Origin: Paludisphaera borealis
Lineage (GTDB): Bacteria; Planctomycetota; Planctomycetia; Isosphaerales; Isosphaeraceae
Reading direction: 5' to 3'
DNA: 64,000 nucleotides
NCBI RefSeq assembly: GCF_001956985.1
Contig: NZ_CP019082.1
Location: 2,604,001 to 2,668,000, forward strand
Part shown: piece after piece, positions 8,438 through 21,412 of the stretch
Position numbering within the stretch: position 1 is the first letter of the stretch
Layout of the letters: every line of letters begins with the position of its first letter
Made by a program: the position numbers and the translations under genes
The notes under the pieces: generated by a model
What the model saw: the letters and a program-made list of their open reading frames with translations, nothing else
Told to the model about the DNA's origin: nothing
Databases searched by the model: none

Positions 8438-10444
8438 TCACTCGAACCGCAGGATCGGCTGGTCGACGGCGAGGCTGGCGCCGGGCTCGGCGAGGAGTTC
8501 GGCGACGATGCGGTCGTGGTCGGCTTTGAGGATGTTCCGCATCTTCATGGCCTCAATGACCGCGAGCGTTTCGCCGGTGTGGACTTCCTTGCCGACCTGG
8601 ACGCTCAGTTCGGCCAGCAGGCCAGGCATAGGGGAAAGAAGGAATTTGGAGAGATCCGGCGCGGGCTTCCGGGGCATCAGGGCCAGCAGCTCGGCCGCTC
8701 GGGTCGTCATGACGAACGCGTCGAACTGCGTTCCCCGGTGGAGGACGCGGTACTTCAGACCGATCCGCTCGACCTGCACGCAGATCTCGCGGCCGTTCCA
8801 GACGCCGCGAAGGAGCAAGTCGCCGAGCTTCCAGTCGGTTCGCAACTGATGACGCGAGCCGCCGTGGACGATCGCGCAGCCGCCGGCTTCGAGGACGACG
8901 ACAAGTTTGTATCGAGCGTCGTCCGTGAGGACGACCCAGTCATCGTCGACCTTTCGCGAGTGGCCTTCGAGCTGACCGCTCACGGCCGAGGCACGCTCGA
9001 TATAACGTCGCCGGGCGTAGGCGGCGACGGCCGCCAGCAAAAGCGGATCGTCATGGATAAGGCTCGACGGTCGGAAGCCGTCAGAGTAGTCCTCGGCGAT
9101 CAGCCCGGTGTCGATCTCGCCGGCGACGAACCGAGGGTTGCGCGTCAGGGCCGCCTGGAACGCGAGGTTCGAGACGACGCCCCGGATCACGAACGCGTCG
9201 AGAGCCTCGTGCATCCGGCCGATCGCCTCGTTCCGGGTCCGGCCGTGGGTGATCAGCTTGGCGATCATCGAGTCGTAGTGGATCGAGATCTCGTCCCCCT
9301 CCACCACGCCCGTGTCGATACGCACCGCGCCGGGCTCGGCGTCAGGCGGACGATACCGCACCAGCCGGCCGGTCGACGGCAGGAAGTTGCGGAACGGGTT
9401 CTCGGCGTTGATCCGGCACTCGATCGCCCATCCATCGCGGCGCACTTGTTCCTGCGTAAACCCGAGCTTCTCGCCCGCCGCGACGCGGATCATCTGCTCG
9501 ACCAGGTCGAGCCCGGTGATCATCTCGGTGACCGGATGTTCGACCTGAAGCCTCGTGTTCATCTCCAGAAAATAGAAGCTCCGATCCGCGCCGACGACGA
9601 ACTCGACGGTCCCGGCCGACTGGTACGCGACGGCTTTCGCCAGCGCGACGGCCTGCTCGCTCATCGCCTGCCGCGTGGGTTCGTCGAGGAACGGCGAGGG
9701 GGATTCCTCGACGACCTTTTGATGCCTCCGCTGCAACGAGCACTCGCGCTCCCAGAGCGAGACGACGTGGCCGTGCGCGTCGCCAAGGACCTGGATCTCG
9801 ATATGGCGCGGGCTCGCGATGTACTTTTCGAGGAAAACGCGATCGTCGCCGAAGGCGGAAGCGGCTTCGGCCCGGCAGGAGTCGAACCCCTCGGCGGCCT
9901 CGGCGTCGTTATGCGCCACGCGCAGCCCCTTGCCGCCGCCGCCGGCCGACGCCTTGATCATCACCGGATAGCCGACTTCGCGCGCAATGTCGACCGCCTG
10001 GCGGGCCGAGGCGATCGGCTCGTCATGACCGGGAATCACGTTGACGCCGGCCTCGCGCGCCAGTCGCTTCGAGGCGATCTTGTCGCCCATCGCCGCGATC
10101 GCGTCGGGCTGCGGGCCGATGAAGACGATCCCCTCGGCCGCGAGCCGCCGGGCGAACGCCTCGTTCTCCGACAGGAAGCCGTAGCCGGGGTGGACGGCCT
10201 CGGCCCCGGTAAGCTTGCAGGCGGCGATCACGGCGTCGATGTTCAGATACGACTGCCGGGCCGGTGCGGGACCGATCGCAACGGCCTCGTCGGCAAGATC
10301 GACGTGGAGCGCGTCCTTGTCGGCCTCGGAGTACACGGCGACGGTCTTGATGCCCATCGCGCGCACGGTCCGCACGATCCGGCAGGCGATCTCGCCGCGA
10401 TTCGCGATCAGGATTTTCTGAAACAAGCGGGTCTCGGCGCTCAT
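8438..10444 (-). CDS. pccA: Propionyl-CoA/acyl-CoA carboxylase alpha subunit (biotin carboxylase plus biotin carrier)
   Basis: This 668-residue subunit uses ATP and bicarbonate to carboxylate its own biotin. The N-terminal biotin carboxylase domain covers about residues 6-450. It has the ATP-grasp glycine loop ([13 protein letters not shown]), FLEKYI, and the [14 protein letters not shown] catalytic stretch. The C-terminal 70 residues form the biotinyl domain with the lysine in EAMKMRN (about residue 634). This length and fusion match PccA, MccA and actinobacterial AccA. The partner beta subunit and the methylmalonyl-CoA genes nearby favour propionyl-CoA as substrate. Its ATG overlaps the TGA of pccB by four bases (ATGA), indicating translational coupling. 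It is the last gene of the meaB-pccB-pccA operon. Confidence 0.93.
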   Translation of the reverse strand: MSAETRLFQKILIANRGEIACRIVRTVRAMGIKTVAVYSEADKDALHVDLADEAVAIGPAPARQSYLNIDAVIAACKLTGAEAVHPGYGFLSENEAFARRLAAEGIVFIGPQPDAIAAMGDKIASKRLAREAGVNVIPGHDEPIASARQAVDIAREVGYPVMIKASAGGGGKGLRVAHNDAEAAEGFDSCRAEAASAFGDDRVFLEKYIASPRHIEIQVLGDAHGHVVSLWERECSLQRRHQKVVEESPSPFLDEPTRQAMSEQAVALAKAVAYQSAGTVEFVVGADRSFYFLEMNTRLQVEHPVTEMITGLDLVEQMIRVAAGEKLGFTQEQVRRDGWAIECRINAENPFRNFLPSTGRLVRYRPPDAEPGAVRIDTGVVEGDEISIHYDSMIAKLITHGRTRNEAIGRMHEALDAFVIRGVVSNLAFQAALTRNPRFVAGEIDTGLIAEDYSDGFRPSSLIHDDPLLLAAVAAYARRRYIERASAVSGQLEGHSRKVDDDWVVLTDDARYKLVVVLEAGGCAIVHGGSRHQLRTDWKLGDLLLRGVWNGREICVQVERIGLKYRVLHRGTQFDAFVMTTRAAELLALMPRKPAPDLSKFLLSPMPGLLAELSVQVGKEVHTGETLAVIEAMKMRNILKADHDRIVAELLAEPGASLAVDQPILRFE

Positions 10445-11973
10445 AAGGGGATGTTGCCGTGCTTGCGCCAGGGATTCTCCAGCTTCTTATTGCGAAGCAT
10501 CTCCAGCGACCGCGCAATCCTCCTGCGAGTCTCGCTCGGCATGATCACATCGTCGATGAAGCCGCGATGCCCTGCAATGAACGGGTTGGCGAACTTCTCG
10601 CGATACGCGCGCTCGCGCTCGATGAGCTTGGCCGGGTCCCCCTTCTCGTCGCGGAAGATGATCTCGACGGCGCCCTTCGGCCCCATCACGGCGATCTCGG
10701 CCGAGGGCCAGGCGAAGTTTACGTCGCCGCGCAGGTGCTTCGACGCCATCACGTCGTACGCGCCGCCGTACGCCTTGCGGGTGATGACCGTGACCTTGGG
10801 GACGGTGCATTCCGCGTACGCATAAAGCAGCTTGGCCCCGTGCTTGATGATCCCCCCGTACTCCTGGGCGACTCCCGGCAGGAACCCGGGGACGTCGACG
10901 AACGTGACGACGGGGATGCCGAAGGCGTCGCAGAAGCGGACGAACCGCGCGGCCTTGATCGCGCTCTTGATGTCGAGGCAGCCGGCCAGCACGAGCGGTT
11001 GATTGGCCACGAACCCCACGCTCCGGCCGCCGATCCGGCCGAAGCCGATCACGATGTTGCGGGCGTGGTCGGGCATCAGCTCGAAGAAGTCCGACTCGTC
11101 GACGACCTTGACGAGCAGCTCCTTGACGTCGTACGGCGTATTCGGATCGTTGGGCGCGAGCGAGTCGAGCGAGGGTTCGACGCGGTCGACCGGGTCTTCC
11201 GTCGGCACGACGGGAGGCTTCTCCCGGTTGCTCGAAGGGATGAACATAAAAAGCCGGCGCGTCATCAACAGCGCCTCGACGTCGTTCTCGAACGCCAAGT
11301 CGGCCACGCCCGAGCGGATCGTATGCGTCGAAGCGCCGCCAAGCTCCTCGGCGGTCACCTCCTCGTGCGTGACCGTCTTCACGACCTCCGGGCCGGTCAC
11401 GAACATGTACGACGAGTCTTTGACCATGAAGATGAAGTCGGTCATCGCCGGCGAGTACACCGCGCCCCCCGCGCACGGCCCCATCACGACCGAGATCTGC
11501 GGCACCACGCCCGAGGCGATTACGTTGCGCTGAAAGACGTCGGCATAGCCCCCCAGCGACGCGACCCCTTCCTGGATCCGCGCGCCTCCCGAATCGTTGA
11601 GCCCGATGATCGGAGCACCGACCTTCATCGCCTGGTCCATGACCTTGCAGATCTTCTCGGCGTGCGACTCGGAGAGCGACCCGCCGAAGACGGTGAAGTC
11701 CTGGCTGAAGACGAACGTCAAGCGGCCGTTGATGGTCCCGTAGCCCGTTACCACGCCATCGCCCGGTATGAGCTGTTCCCCCATCCCGAAGTCGACGCAG
11801 CGGTGCTCCTTGAACATATCCCACTCTTCGAACGAGCCGGGATCGAGCAGCAGTTCAAGCCGCTCGCGAGCCGTCAGCTTGCCCTTGGCGTGCTGGGCGG
11901 CGATCCGTCTCGGTCCTCCGCCCAGTCGCGCGGCCGCTCGTTTCTCGTCGAGCCGGCGAATGATCTCGTGCAT
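10441..11973 (-). CDS. pccB: Propionyl-CoA carboxylase beta subunit (carboxyltransferase)
   Basis: This 510-residue subunit moves the carboxyl group from biotin to propionyl-CoA, giving (S)-methylmalonyl-CoA. It has the two crotonase-like halves of the family. The N-terminal half shows [12 protein letters not shown] and [14 protein letters not shown] (oxyanion glycine pair). The C-terminal half shows [16 protein letters not shown] and the YGGAYDVM segment. Residues after VDVPGF match acyl-CoA carboxylases with short-chain specificity, but specificity is set by one pocket residue that I cannot assign without alignment. It follows meaB by 14 bases and overlaps pccA by four. A second, distinct carboxyltransferase of the same family lies at 26173-27732. 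Confidence 0.93.
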   Translation of the reverse strand: MHEIIRRLDEKRAAARLGGGPRRIAAQHAKGKLTARERLELLLDPGSFEEWDMFKEHRCVDFGMGEQLIPGDGVVTGYGTINGRLTFVFSQDFTVFGGSLSESHAEKICKVMDQAMKVGAPIIGLNDSGGARIQEGVASLGGYADVFQRNVIASGVVPQISVVMGPCAGGAVYSPAMTDFIFMVKDSSYMFVTGPEVVKTVTHEEVTAEELGGASTHTIRSGVADLAFENDVEALLMTRRLFMFIPSSNREKPPVVPTEDPVDRVEPSLDSLAPNDPNTPYDVKELLVKVVDESDFFELMPDHARNIVIGFGRIGGRSVGFVANQPLVLAGCLDIKSAIKAARFVRFCDAFGIPVVTFVDVPGFLPGVAQEYGGIIKHGAKLLYAYAECTVPKVTVITRKAYGGAYDVMASKHLRGDVNFAWPSAEIAVMGPKGAVEIIFRDEKGDPAKLIERERAYREKFANPFIAGHRGFIDDVIMPSETRRRIARSLEMLRNKKLENPWRKHGNIPL

Positions 11974-11987
11974 GGAAACAAAACCCC

Positions 11988-13004
11988 TCAGAGGTTCGCC
12001 GACTCGACGTGGTCAAGAAGTCGATAGGCCGCCGCGCTCGGCGTGGTCTCGCCCTGGGCGACCGACCGGCTGAGCGCATCGAGATCGCGGCGGACGCGCG
12101 GGTTGCTGCGGAACCGCGACCGAAGGCCGGCGTCGATCAGGCTCCACATCCACTCGACCGCCTGCCGACGTCGCTTCTCGGCCAGCTCGCCCGTGTCGGT
12201 CAACAGCTTGTGGTGCCGCTCAATCTCGGTCCAGAACTTGGCGATCCCGTCGCCCTTGGAGGCGCTCGCCGTCACGACGACGGGCTTCCAGGGAGATGAC
12301 GACGAGTGAAGCAGCGACAGCGCGCCGGCGAGCTGGCGGCGGCCGATCTCGGCGGCGGCCGGGTCGATGTCGGCCTTGTTGACGACGATCACATCGGCCA
12401 GCTCGACGATCCCCTTCTTCATCGCCTGAAGGTCATCGCCGGCGTTGGGAAGCTGGATCAGCACGAAGGCGTCGACCATGCCGGCGACGGTCGTTTCCGA
12501 CTGCCCCACGCCGACCGTCTCGACGATCACCACGTCGAAGCCCGACGCCTCGCAGATCAGCATCGCCTCGCGCGTCTTGTCGCCGACGCCCCCGAGCGAG
12601 CCGCGCGACGGCGAGGGGCGGATGAAGGCGTCGGGACTGACCGACAGCCGCTCCATACGGGTCTTGTCCCCCAGGATCGAGCCTCCCGAGATCGTGCTGG
12701 ACGGATCGACGGCCAGCACGGCGACGCGCCTTCCCTGGCGGATCAGCTCCAGGCCGAGCGCCTCGATGAACGTCGACTTGCCCGCCCCCGGCGATCCGCT
12801 GATCCCCAGCCGGATCGATCGCCCCGTGTGCGGTAAGAGCGCGTCGAGCACGCCCGACGCCCGCCGCGCGTGATCGGCCCGCGTCGACTCGACCAGCGTG
12901 ATTGCCTTGGCCAACGCGCGCGGCCGACGGTCCAGTACGCCGTCCACCAGCGCCTGGTCAATCGGGTCCAGGGCGACTGTGCTTGTCTTGGGTTCGTGAT
13001 CCAT
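11988..13004 (-). CDS. meaB: Methylmalonyl-CoA mutase-associated GTPase MeaB
   Basis: This 338-residue G3E-family GTPase protects methylmalonyl-CoA mutase from inactivation and gates delivery of adenosylcobalamin. The P-loop is in [13 protein letters not shown] (about residue 58), the Mg-binding Asp segment in VLAVDPSST, the switch region in [14 protein letters not shown], and the NKxD base-recognition motif in VVNKADID. Length is normal. I chose the ATG at 13004; a TTG two codons upstream is possible, and neither has a strong ribosome binding site. It leads the meaB-pccB-pccA operon. Its client mutase (19256-21412) is on the same strand but 6 kb away, with an unrelated plus-strand gene between them. 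Confidence 0.92.
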   Translation of the reverse strand: MDHEPKTSTVALDPIDQALVDGVLDRRPRALAKAITLVESTRADHARRASGVLDALLPHTGRSIRLGISGSPGAGKSTFIEALGLELIRQGRRVAVLAVDPSSTISGGSILGDKTRMERLSVSPDAFIRPSPSRGSLGGVGDKTREAMLICEASGFDVVIVETVGVGQSETTVAGMVDAFVLIQLPNAGDDLQAMKKGIVELADVIVVNKADIDPAAAEIGRRQLAGALSLLHSSSSPWKPVVVTASASKGDGIAKFWTEIERHHKLLTDTGELAEKRRRQAVEWMWSLIDAGLRSRFRSNPRVRRDLDALSRSVAQGETTPSAAAYRLLDHVESANL

Positions 13005-13563
13005 GGTCAAGGATTATCGGTCAGTGAGGCGAGGAAACGCCAGGGGGCGTCACAAAGCCCGCCCCCGGGAAACTTTCGAGACGTGTCGAAGAAAATCCTT
13101 GTGTCTCAGTCAGCACGACTTCAGTCAGCACCGTCCCCCTATATTCCCCTTTCCCCATTTCCCACGTCCCCCTTTCCTCTCTCGTCATTTCGTCCATTCA
13201 GATTAACCCCGCTTTGTTGAGAAAATCACCTTGCTTTTTGGACGACTCGCGCGTCACTATGGGGCCAACAAGTCAATCATCATGCTTTGCATCCACTGAT
13301 GCGATAGCTAAACCGATCGCTCTCCCCTCAATCATGCGGAGGGACGAAGCAGCCAATCCTGTCTGGATTCGACGACTGGAAGACGACCTGAGTCGAGAGC
13401 GTCCGGGCTCGTCCCCGACGTACGAACGAACGCACCTCTCTCCGGACGGTTCGCGGACTCTGCCACTCGGGAATCCGCTTCGCGAGAAAACGTCGGCTCC
13501 ACTTCCCAGACTTCCATGTCGGGGCCGACCTCGGGCCAATCTTTTCGCAAAGGACATACTGGC
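13005..13563. other. Divergent intergenic region with a direct repeat and a pyrimidine tract
   Basis: No gene is supported in these 559 bases between meaB and the large exported protein. TCAGTCAGCAC occurs at 13106-13116 and again at 13121-13131, a 15-base period about 100 bases upstream of meaB. This is a possible operator. It is followed by a strongly pyrimidine-biased tract (about 13133-13200) on the plus strand. AAGGA about ten bases before 13564 is the likely ribosome binding site of the exported protein. Confidence 0.45.
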
Positions 13564-16500
13564 ATGACTCGCTTCGACAGATCCCCTGGAAAGCATTCCC
13601 GGTCTCGGCCCAAGGGCCGTGCCAACCACCCTCGGCTGGAGTTCCTGGAAGATCGGATCCTTCTGGCCGTCAACCCGATCGTCGCCGAGAACCAGTTGCC
13701 CGGGACCCCCGAGAGCGTCTGGATGATCCAAGGCGCCGGTGATACGTCGTTGCAGGGTTTCGCCACCGACATCAGCGTCAATCACGGCCAGACGGAGTCC
13801 TTCAAGATCAACGACTCCTCCGGGGCGTCGTATCACATCGACGTCTACCGGATGGGGTACTACGCCGGGGACGGCGCCCGATTGGTGACGACCATCCCCG
13901 CGTCGCAGATCGTGGAGCAAGTCCAACCCGCGCCTCTCTCGGATCCCACGACTGGACTCGTCGACGCCGGAAACTGGAGCGTTTCGGCCTCGTGGGCGGT
14001 CCCGGCGAACGCGACTTCGGGGATCTACATGGCGCGGTTGACTCGTGACGACACGGGTGACGGGAGCATGATTTATTTCGTCGTCCGCGACGATACCGGG
14101 GGCTCGGACATCCTGTTCCAAACGTCCGACAGCACATGGCAGGCCTACAACACCTGGGGAGGGAACAGCCTGTACCAGGGGAGTTCGGGGGTGGCCAGCG
14201 ACCGCGCCGTGAAGGTCAGTTACAACCGTCCCTTGACCATCGACGCGACCACCGGCGGATACGGCAATTACAATTCGCCGCTCCATGCCGAGTACCCGAT
14301 GGTGCGCTGGCTGGAGGCCAACGGCTACGACGTCAGCTACTTCACCGACGTCGACAGCGACCGCTACGGCAGCCTGATTCAGACCCACAAGGTGTTTATG
14401 TCAGTGGGCCATGACGAGTACTGGTCGGCCGCGCAGCGGGACAACGTGGAAGCGGCGAGGGACGCGGGGGTCAACCTGGCCTTTTTCAGCGGCAACGAGT
14501 CCTTCTGGAAGACGCGGTGGGAAACCAGCATCGATGGCTCGGGGACGCCGTACCGCACGCTCGTCACCTACAAGGAATCCCAAAACAACGCGCCGCTCGA
14601 CCCGCTGGACAGCTCACCCACATGGACCTGGACCGGGACGTGGCGGGACAATCGCTTCAGTCCCCCGGCTGACGGCGGCCAGCCCGAGAACGCGATGAGC
14701 GGAACGATCTATATGGACGATCGCACGTCCAACGACCTCGGCGTCAGCCTGAACGTCCCGGCGGCGGACGGGAATCTGAGATTCTGGCGGAACACGAGCG
14801 TCGCCAATCTCGCGCCGGGTCAGGTCGCCACGCTGGGCCAGTACGTGGTGGGCTACGAGGTCGATGAGGACGTGGACAACGGCTTCCGCCCGGCAGGTCT
14901 GATCGACATGTCCTCGACGTCCTTCAGCACTCAATACCACGTCTCGGTTCCCTGGGGGACCGTGGTCAGCCCTGGCGACGCGACCCACAGCATCACGCTC
15001 TACCGCGCCCCGAGCGGGGCGCTGGTCTTCAGCGCGGGGACGATCCAGTGGTCGTGGGGCCTCGACGGCGATAACAACATTGGCGACGTCGCGCCCGACC
15101 CGAGCATGCGACAGGCGACGGTCAACCTGCTGGCCGACATGGGAGTACAGCCGGGGACCCTCCAGCCCGGGCTGGTCCCGGCGTCGAAATCGACCGACGC
15201 CACTCCCCCGACCTCGATCATCACTTCGCCGGTCGGCGGCGCGAACATCGTGAGCGGGACGACCGTGACGATCACGGGTACGGCGACCGACGCGGGAGGG
15301 GGGGTGGTGGCCGGGGTCGAGGTCTCGGTCGATGGCGGAGCCACCTGGCACCCGGCCGTCGGCCGATCGAGCTGGACCTACACGTGGTCGCCGGACCAGA
15401 ACGGCAATGCGACGATCGAGAGCCGCGCGGTCGACGACAGCGGTAACATCGAGACGCCGGCGCCGGGGACGACCGTCTCGGTCCAGGGGCCGATTTCCCT
15501 CTGGAGCAACTCGATCGTCCCCGGCATCATCACGACAGCCGACACCAACTCAGTCGAACTTGGAGTCAAGTTCCGCTCGGACGTCAACGGTTACATTGAG
15601 GGGTTGCGGTTCTACAAGGGAGCTGGCAACACCGGAACGCACGTCGGCAGCCTTTGGACGTCGACCGGGACGCTGCTGGCCCAGGCCACGTTCACCAACG
15701 AGTCGTCAACGGGCTGGCAGCAGGTTCTCTTCTCCACTCCGGTGAGTATCTCCGCCAATACGACCTACGTCGCGTCCTACCACGCTAATGTCGGCGAGTA
15801 TTCCTCGGACGACCTCTACTTCGCCAAGGGTGGAACCTCGAACGGCCCGCTTCATGCGCTCGCCGATGGGACCGACGGCGGCAACGGACTGTATGAATAC
15901 AGCTCGACGAGCACTTTTCCCGTGAACTCCTACCGTTCGGAAAACTACTACGTCGACGTCGTCTTCGCCACCAGCATCGTGAACGGCGCCGCGCCCACGG
16001 TCACGAGCCAAACACCCGCGTCGGGCGCCACCGGGGTGGACCTGGCATCCGCGGTGACGGCGACCTTCAGCGAGCCGGTGACGGCCGGTTCGATCGTGTT
16101 CACGCTGACCGGGCCGGGGGGCGCCGTGCCGGCCAGCCTCTCCTACAACTCGGCCTCGCTGACGGCCACGCTGACCCCCAGTAGTCCATTGTCCGCCTCG
16201 ACCACCTACACGGCGGCCGTCAGCGGCGCCACGGACGCCTCCAGCGACGTCATGACCCCGGTCTCCTGGTCGTTCACCACGTCCACGGGCACCACGTCGT
16301 ATAACAACGTTTCCATCTGGAATAGCTCGACGACCCCCGCCGTAGCGTCGTACCCCGACCCCAACCCCTACGAGCTGGGGGTCAAGTTCCAATCGAACGT
16401 CAGCGGCTACATCACCGGGATTCGGTACTATAAGGGGAGCGGCAACACCGGCACGCACGTCGGCCACCTCTGGAGCAGCACTGGCACGCTGCTGGCCACG

Positions 16501-18771
16501 GCCACCTTCGTTAACGAGACGGCCACGGGCTGGCAGCAGGTCAACTTCAGCTCGCCGGTGGCGATCACCGCCAACACCACCTATGTGGCGTCGTATCACA
16601 CCGACGCCGGTGACTATGCCGTCGACGTCAACTACTTCGCCAGCGCCGGCGTAAGCAACGGGCCGCTCGTCGCGCTCGCCAACGGGGTCGCCGGCGGCAA
16701 TGGCGTCTATTCTCCGGGAGCCGCCGCCTTCCCGACGAGCAGCTTCAATTCGAACAACTACTGGGTCGACGTCGTCTTCAGCCAGACGCTGCCCCAGACG
16801 GCGACCACGACCACGCTCGCCTCCTCGGCCAACCCGTCGACTTCCGGCCAGTCGGTGACGTTCACGGCGACGGTGGCGCCGACGTCGGGGGGCGGCGTCC
16901 CCACCGGCCAGGTCACCTTCATGGACGGCGCGACGACGTTGGGCGCCGGCACGCTCAACGCCAGCGGAGTGGCGACCTTCGCAACTGCCGCGCTCGCTGT
17001 CGGCTCCCACTCGATCACCGCGGTCTACGGCGGCGACGCCTCGTTCCTGACGAGCACTTCCACCGTACTTAGCCAGGTGGTCAACCAGGCGGCGACGACA
17101 GCGACCACGACCACGCTCGCCACCTCGGCCAACCCGTCGACGTTCGGCCAGTCGGTGACGTTCACGGCGACGGTGGCGCCCGCGTCGGGGGGCGGCGTCC
17201 CCACCGGCCAGGTCACCTTCATGGACGGCGCGACGACGCTGGGCGCCGGCACGCTCAACGCCAGCGGAGTGGCGACCTTCGCGAGCGCCGCGCTCGCCGC
17301 CGGCTCCCACTCGATCACCGCCGTCTACGGCGGCGACGCCTCGTTCCAGACGAGCACTTCGGCCGCCCTCAGCCAGGTGGTCAACCAGGCGGCGACCACG
17401 ACCACGCTCGCCTCCTCGGCCAACCCGTCGACTTCCGGCCAGTCGGTGACGTTCACGGCGACGGTGGCGGTCAACGCCCCGGGGGCCGGCTCGCCAACCG
17501 GCACCGTGACGTTCAAGGACGGCACGACGACGCTGGGCGCCGGCACGCTCAACGCCAGCGGAGTGGCGACCTTCGCGAGCGCCGCGCTCGCCGCCGGCTC
17601 CCACTCGATCACCGCCGTCTACGGCGGCGACGCCTCGTTCCAGACGAGCACTTCGGCCGCCCTCAGCCAGGTGGTCAACCAGGCGGCGACGGCGGCGACC
17701 AAGACCACGCTCGCCTCCTCGGTCACCCCGTCGACGTTCGGCCAGTCGGTGATGCTCACGGCGACGGTGGCACCGACGTCGGGGGGCGGCGTCCCCACCG
17801 GCCAGGTCACCTTCCTGGACGGCGCGACGACGCTGGGCGTCGGCGCGCTCAACGCCAGCGGGGTGGCGACCTTCGCAACCGCCGCGCTCGCCGTCGGCTC
17901 CCACTCGATCAAGGCCGTCTACGGCGGCGACGCCTCGTTCAAGACGAGCACCTCCGCGGCCTTGAAGCAGGTGGTCAATAAGGCGGCGACCACGACCACG
18001 CTCGCCTCCTCGGCCAACCCGTCGACTTCCGGCCAGTCGGTGACGTTCACGGCGACGGTGGCGGTCGATGCCCCGGGGGCCGGCTCGCCAACCGGCACCG
18101 TGACGTTTAAGGACGGCACGACGACGCTGGGCGTCGGCGCGCTCAACGCCAGCGGGGTGGCGACCTTCGCAACCGCCGCGCTCGCCGTCGGCTCCCACTC
18201 GATCAAGGCCGTCTACAGCGGCGACGCCTCGTTCAAGACGAGCACCTCCGCGGTCCTGAAACAGAAGGTCAGCACGGCCGTCGTGGCCGCCAACGATTCG
18301 GCCAGTATCGTTCAGAGTTCCGCACCGCTCACACAGCCGATGTCAGCCCCGATCGCCACGGCAGTCAGCAACAAGGCCCTCGTGGTCGCCGGCGGCCCGG
18401 CCGGTGCCGTTCAGAGTCCTGATCCGCTGACACAGCCGTTACTGGCCCCCATCGTCGACGAAGCCATTGCGCAATGGCGGGAGGCTGGCATCGCCCCCCA
18501 GAGCCTCGCCGCTCTGCTCCATGCCGACGTTCGGATCGCCGACCTCGCCGGGCCCCTCCTGGGGATGGCCGGCCAGGGCGTCGTCACAATCGATCAAGAT
18601 GCGGCCGGTTACGGCTGGTTCATCGATACCGCCCCGGCCGACGACTCGGAATTTAGGACCGTCGCGCAAGGCCCCGCCCGCGATCGCGTCGATCTCCTGT
18701 CGGTCGTCGCCCAGGAGCTGGAGCACAAACTCGGATTGGAGGACGACGAAGGCGAGGATGTGATGGCCTAG
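13564..18771 (+). CDS. Giant exported protein: DMFase-beta-like domain, two DUF4082, five Ig repeats, degenerate metalloprotease-like tail
   Basis: This 1735-residue protein begins with a basic segment and the planctomycete export motif LEFLEDRILLAV (residues 25-36). In order it then shows five regions. An N,N-dimethylformamidase beta-subunit-like domain covers about 43-540 (MGYYAGDGARLV, VGHDEYWSAAQRD). One Ig-like domain follows (542-640), then two DUF4082 domains (about 645-806 and 916-1073; VKFRSDVNGYI, YVASYHANVGEY) around a Big_5-type domain (809-909). Five Big_3_5 Ig repeats cover about 1079-1569. The C-terminal domain contains VVAQELEHKLGLEDDEGEDV, which has the shape of the HExxHxxGxxD zinc site but with Gln in place of the first His, so protease activity is doubtful. 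The ATG at 13564 has AAGGA upstream. It is probably a cell-surface adhesin or glycan-binding protein. Confidence 0.85.
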   Translation: MTRFDRSPGKHSRSRPKGRANHPRLEFLEDRILLAVNPIVAENQLPGTPESVWMIQGAGDTSLQGFATDISVNHGQTESFKINDSSGASYHIDVYRMGYYAGDGARLVTTIPASQIVEQVQPAPLSDPTTGLVDAGNWSVSASWAVPANATSGIYMARLTRDDTGDGSMIYFVVRDDTGGSDILFQTSDSTWQAYNTWGGNSLYQGSSGVASDRAVKVSYNRPLTIDATTGGYGNYNSPLHAEYPMVRWLEANGYDVSYFTDVDSDRYGSLIQTHKVFMSVGHDEYWSAAQRDNVEAARDAGVNLAFFSGNESFWKTRWETSIDGSGTPYRTLVTYKESQNNAPLDPLDSSPTWTWTGTWRDNRFSPPADGGQPENAMSGTIYMDDRTSNDLGVSLNVPAADGNLRFWRNTSVANLAPGQVATLGQYVVGYEVDEDVDNGFRPAGLIDMSSTSFSTQYHVSVPWGTVVSPGDATHSITLYRAPSGALVFSAGTIQWSWGLDGDNNIGDVAPDPSMRQATVNLLADMGVQPGTLQPGLVPASKSTDATPPTSIITSPVGGANIVSGTTVTITGTATDAGGGVVAGVEVSVDGGATWHPAVGRSSWTYTWSPDQNGNATIESRAVDDSGNIETPAPGTTVSVQGPISLWSNSIVPGIITTADTNSVELGVKFRSDVNGYIEGLRFYKGAGNTGTHVGSLWTSTGTLLAQATFTNESSTGWQQVLFSTPVSISANTTYVASYHANVGEYSSDDLYFAKGGTSNGPLHALADGTDGGNGLYEYSSTSTFPVNSYRSENYYVDVVFATSIVNGAAPTVTSQTPASGATGVDLASAVTATFSEPVTAGSIVFTLTGPGGAVPASLSYNSASLTATLTPSSPLSASTTYTAAVSGATDASSDVMTPVSWSFTTSTGTTSYNNVSIWNSSTTPAVASYPDPNPYELGVKFQSNVSGYITGIRYYKGSGNTGTHVGHLWSSTGTLLATATFVNETATGWQQVNFSSPVAITANTTYVASYHTDAGDYAVDVNYFASAGVSNGPLVALANGVAGGNGVYSPGAAAFPTSSFNSNNYWVDVVFSQTLPQTATTTTLASSANPSTSGQSVTFTATVAPTSGGGVPTGQVTFMDGATTLGAGTLNASGVATFATAALAVGSHSITAVYGGDASFLTSTSTVLSQVVNQAATTATTTTLATSANPSTFGQSVTFTATVAPASGGGVPTGQVTFMDGATTLGAGTLNASGVATFASAALAAGSHSITAVYGGDASFQTSTSAALSQVVNQAATTTTLASSANPSTSGQSVTFTATVAVNAPGAGSPTGTVTFKDGTTTLGAGTLNASGVATFASAALAAGSHSITAVYGGDASFQTSTSAALSQVVNQAATAATKTTLASSVTPSTFGQSVMLTATVAPTSGGGVPTGQVTFLDGATTLGVGALNASGVATFATAALAVGSHSIKAVYGGDASFKTSTSAALKQVVNKAATTTTLASSANPSTSGQSVTFTATVAVDAPGAGSPTGTVTFKDGTTTLGVGALNASGVATFATAALAVGSHSIKAVYSGDASFKTSTSAVLKQKVSTAVVAANDSASIVQSSAPLTQPMSAPIATAVSNKALVVAGGPAGAVQSPDPLTQPLLAPIVDEAIAQWREAGIAPQSLAALLHADVRIADLAGPLLGMAGQGVVTIDQDAAGYGWFIDTAPADDSEFRTVAQGPARDRVDLLSVVAQELEHKLGLEDDEGEDVMA
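16804..18270 (+). repeat. Five tandem about 290-300-base repeats coding Ig-like domains
   Basis: Units begin at about 16804, 17104, 17395, 17698 and 17989 and are highly similar at the DNA level. Blocks such as AACGCCAGCGG and GTGGCGACCTTCGC are shared exactly. Units 3 and 5 share one variant (NAPGAG/DAPGAG insert, TGTVTFKDG) while 1, 2 and 4 share another (TSGGGVPTGQVTF). This alternating pattern suggests duplication of a two-unit block. Such near-identity invites recombination and copy-number change. Confidence 0.9.
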
Positions 18772-19255
18772 GCCCTGCCGGTCGGGGTACGACGTGTGCC
18801 GGTGGTGGAGCAAAGCCCAGGGAACCTCGCAGCCCAGGCTCCCATCCCCACCCTCATCGTGGCTCCGGGACCTGTGTCAATCGGCACCTCGGCGGGGAGT
18901 TCCAGTTTCGTTCTCGCTCCAGGCCGTTCCTCCAAGGTCAGTACGAGCATGGCGACGGTCCTGATCGCCCTGGCAGCGAAGATCCCCTTGTCCCCTTACA
19001 AGACAGGGGGAAGGGTCACTCCTAACATTGTAATGCAAAATACGGCGAATTGACCTGCTCCCCATTTCTTGGTCCAAGGGGAATGAGGGCAGGAGTCCGG
19101 TCGTTCAGGGGGGAACGGGGCGAAGCGCTCTCGAACGGTGGACCGAGTAGTTCTTGGGGCGAACGGACCCAATTGCTCGACCAGCGGATCGAGAGCTCGA
19201 AAGGAGGATCGGAGAGGTTTTTCCGGATTCCACCGGTTTCACGGAAGACGCTTGA
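18772..19255. other. Intergenic stretch with one copy of the GCGAACGGACCCAA repeat
   Basis: No gene is supported in these 484 bases between the exported protein and the mutase. A short minus-strand frame (18768-18950) opens with MLVLT but has no further CsrA-like sequence. Bases 19156-19174 (GGGGCGAACGGACCCAATT) match the dispersed repeat found in several copies at 39468-39833. Confidence 0.45.

Positions 19256-21412
<2,157 letters not shown>

Noticed and set aside
9866-9892. Possible tRNA: the reverse strand reads GGTTCGACTCC like a T-arm
   Set aside because: It lies inside the conserved biotin carboxylase sequence of pccA, and there is no acceptor stem or anticodon arm around it.
15706-18198. 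Minus-strand open frame of 830 codons
   Set aside because: It is antisense to the Ig-repeat gene; its apparent repeats only mirror those of the real gene.
18768-18950. CsrA-like small gene starting MLVLT
   Set aside because: Only the first five residues match; the rest lacks the CsrA core, and the frame overlaps the end of the exported-protein gene.
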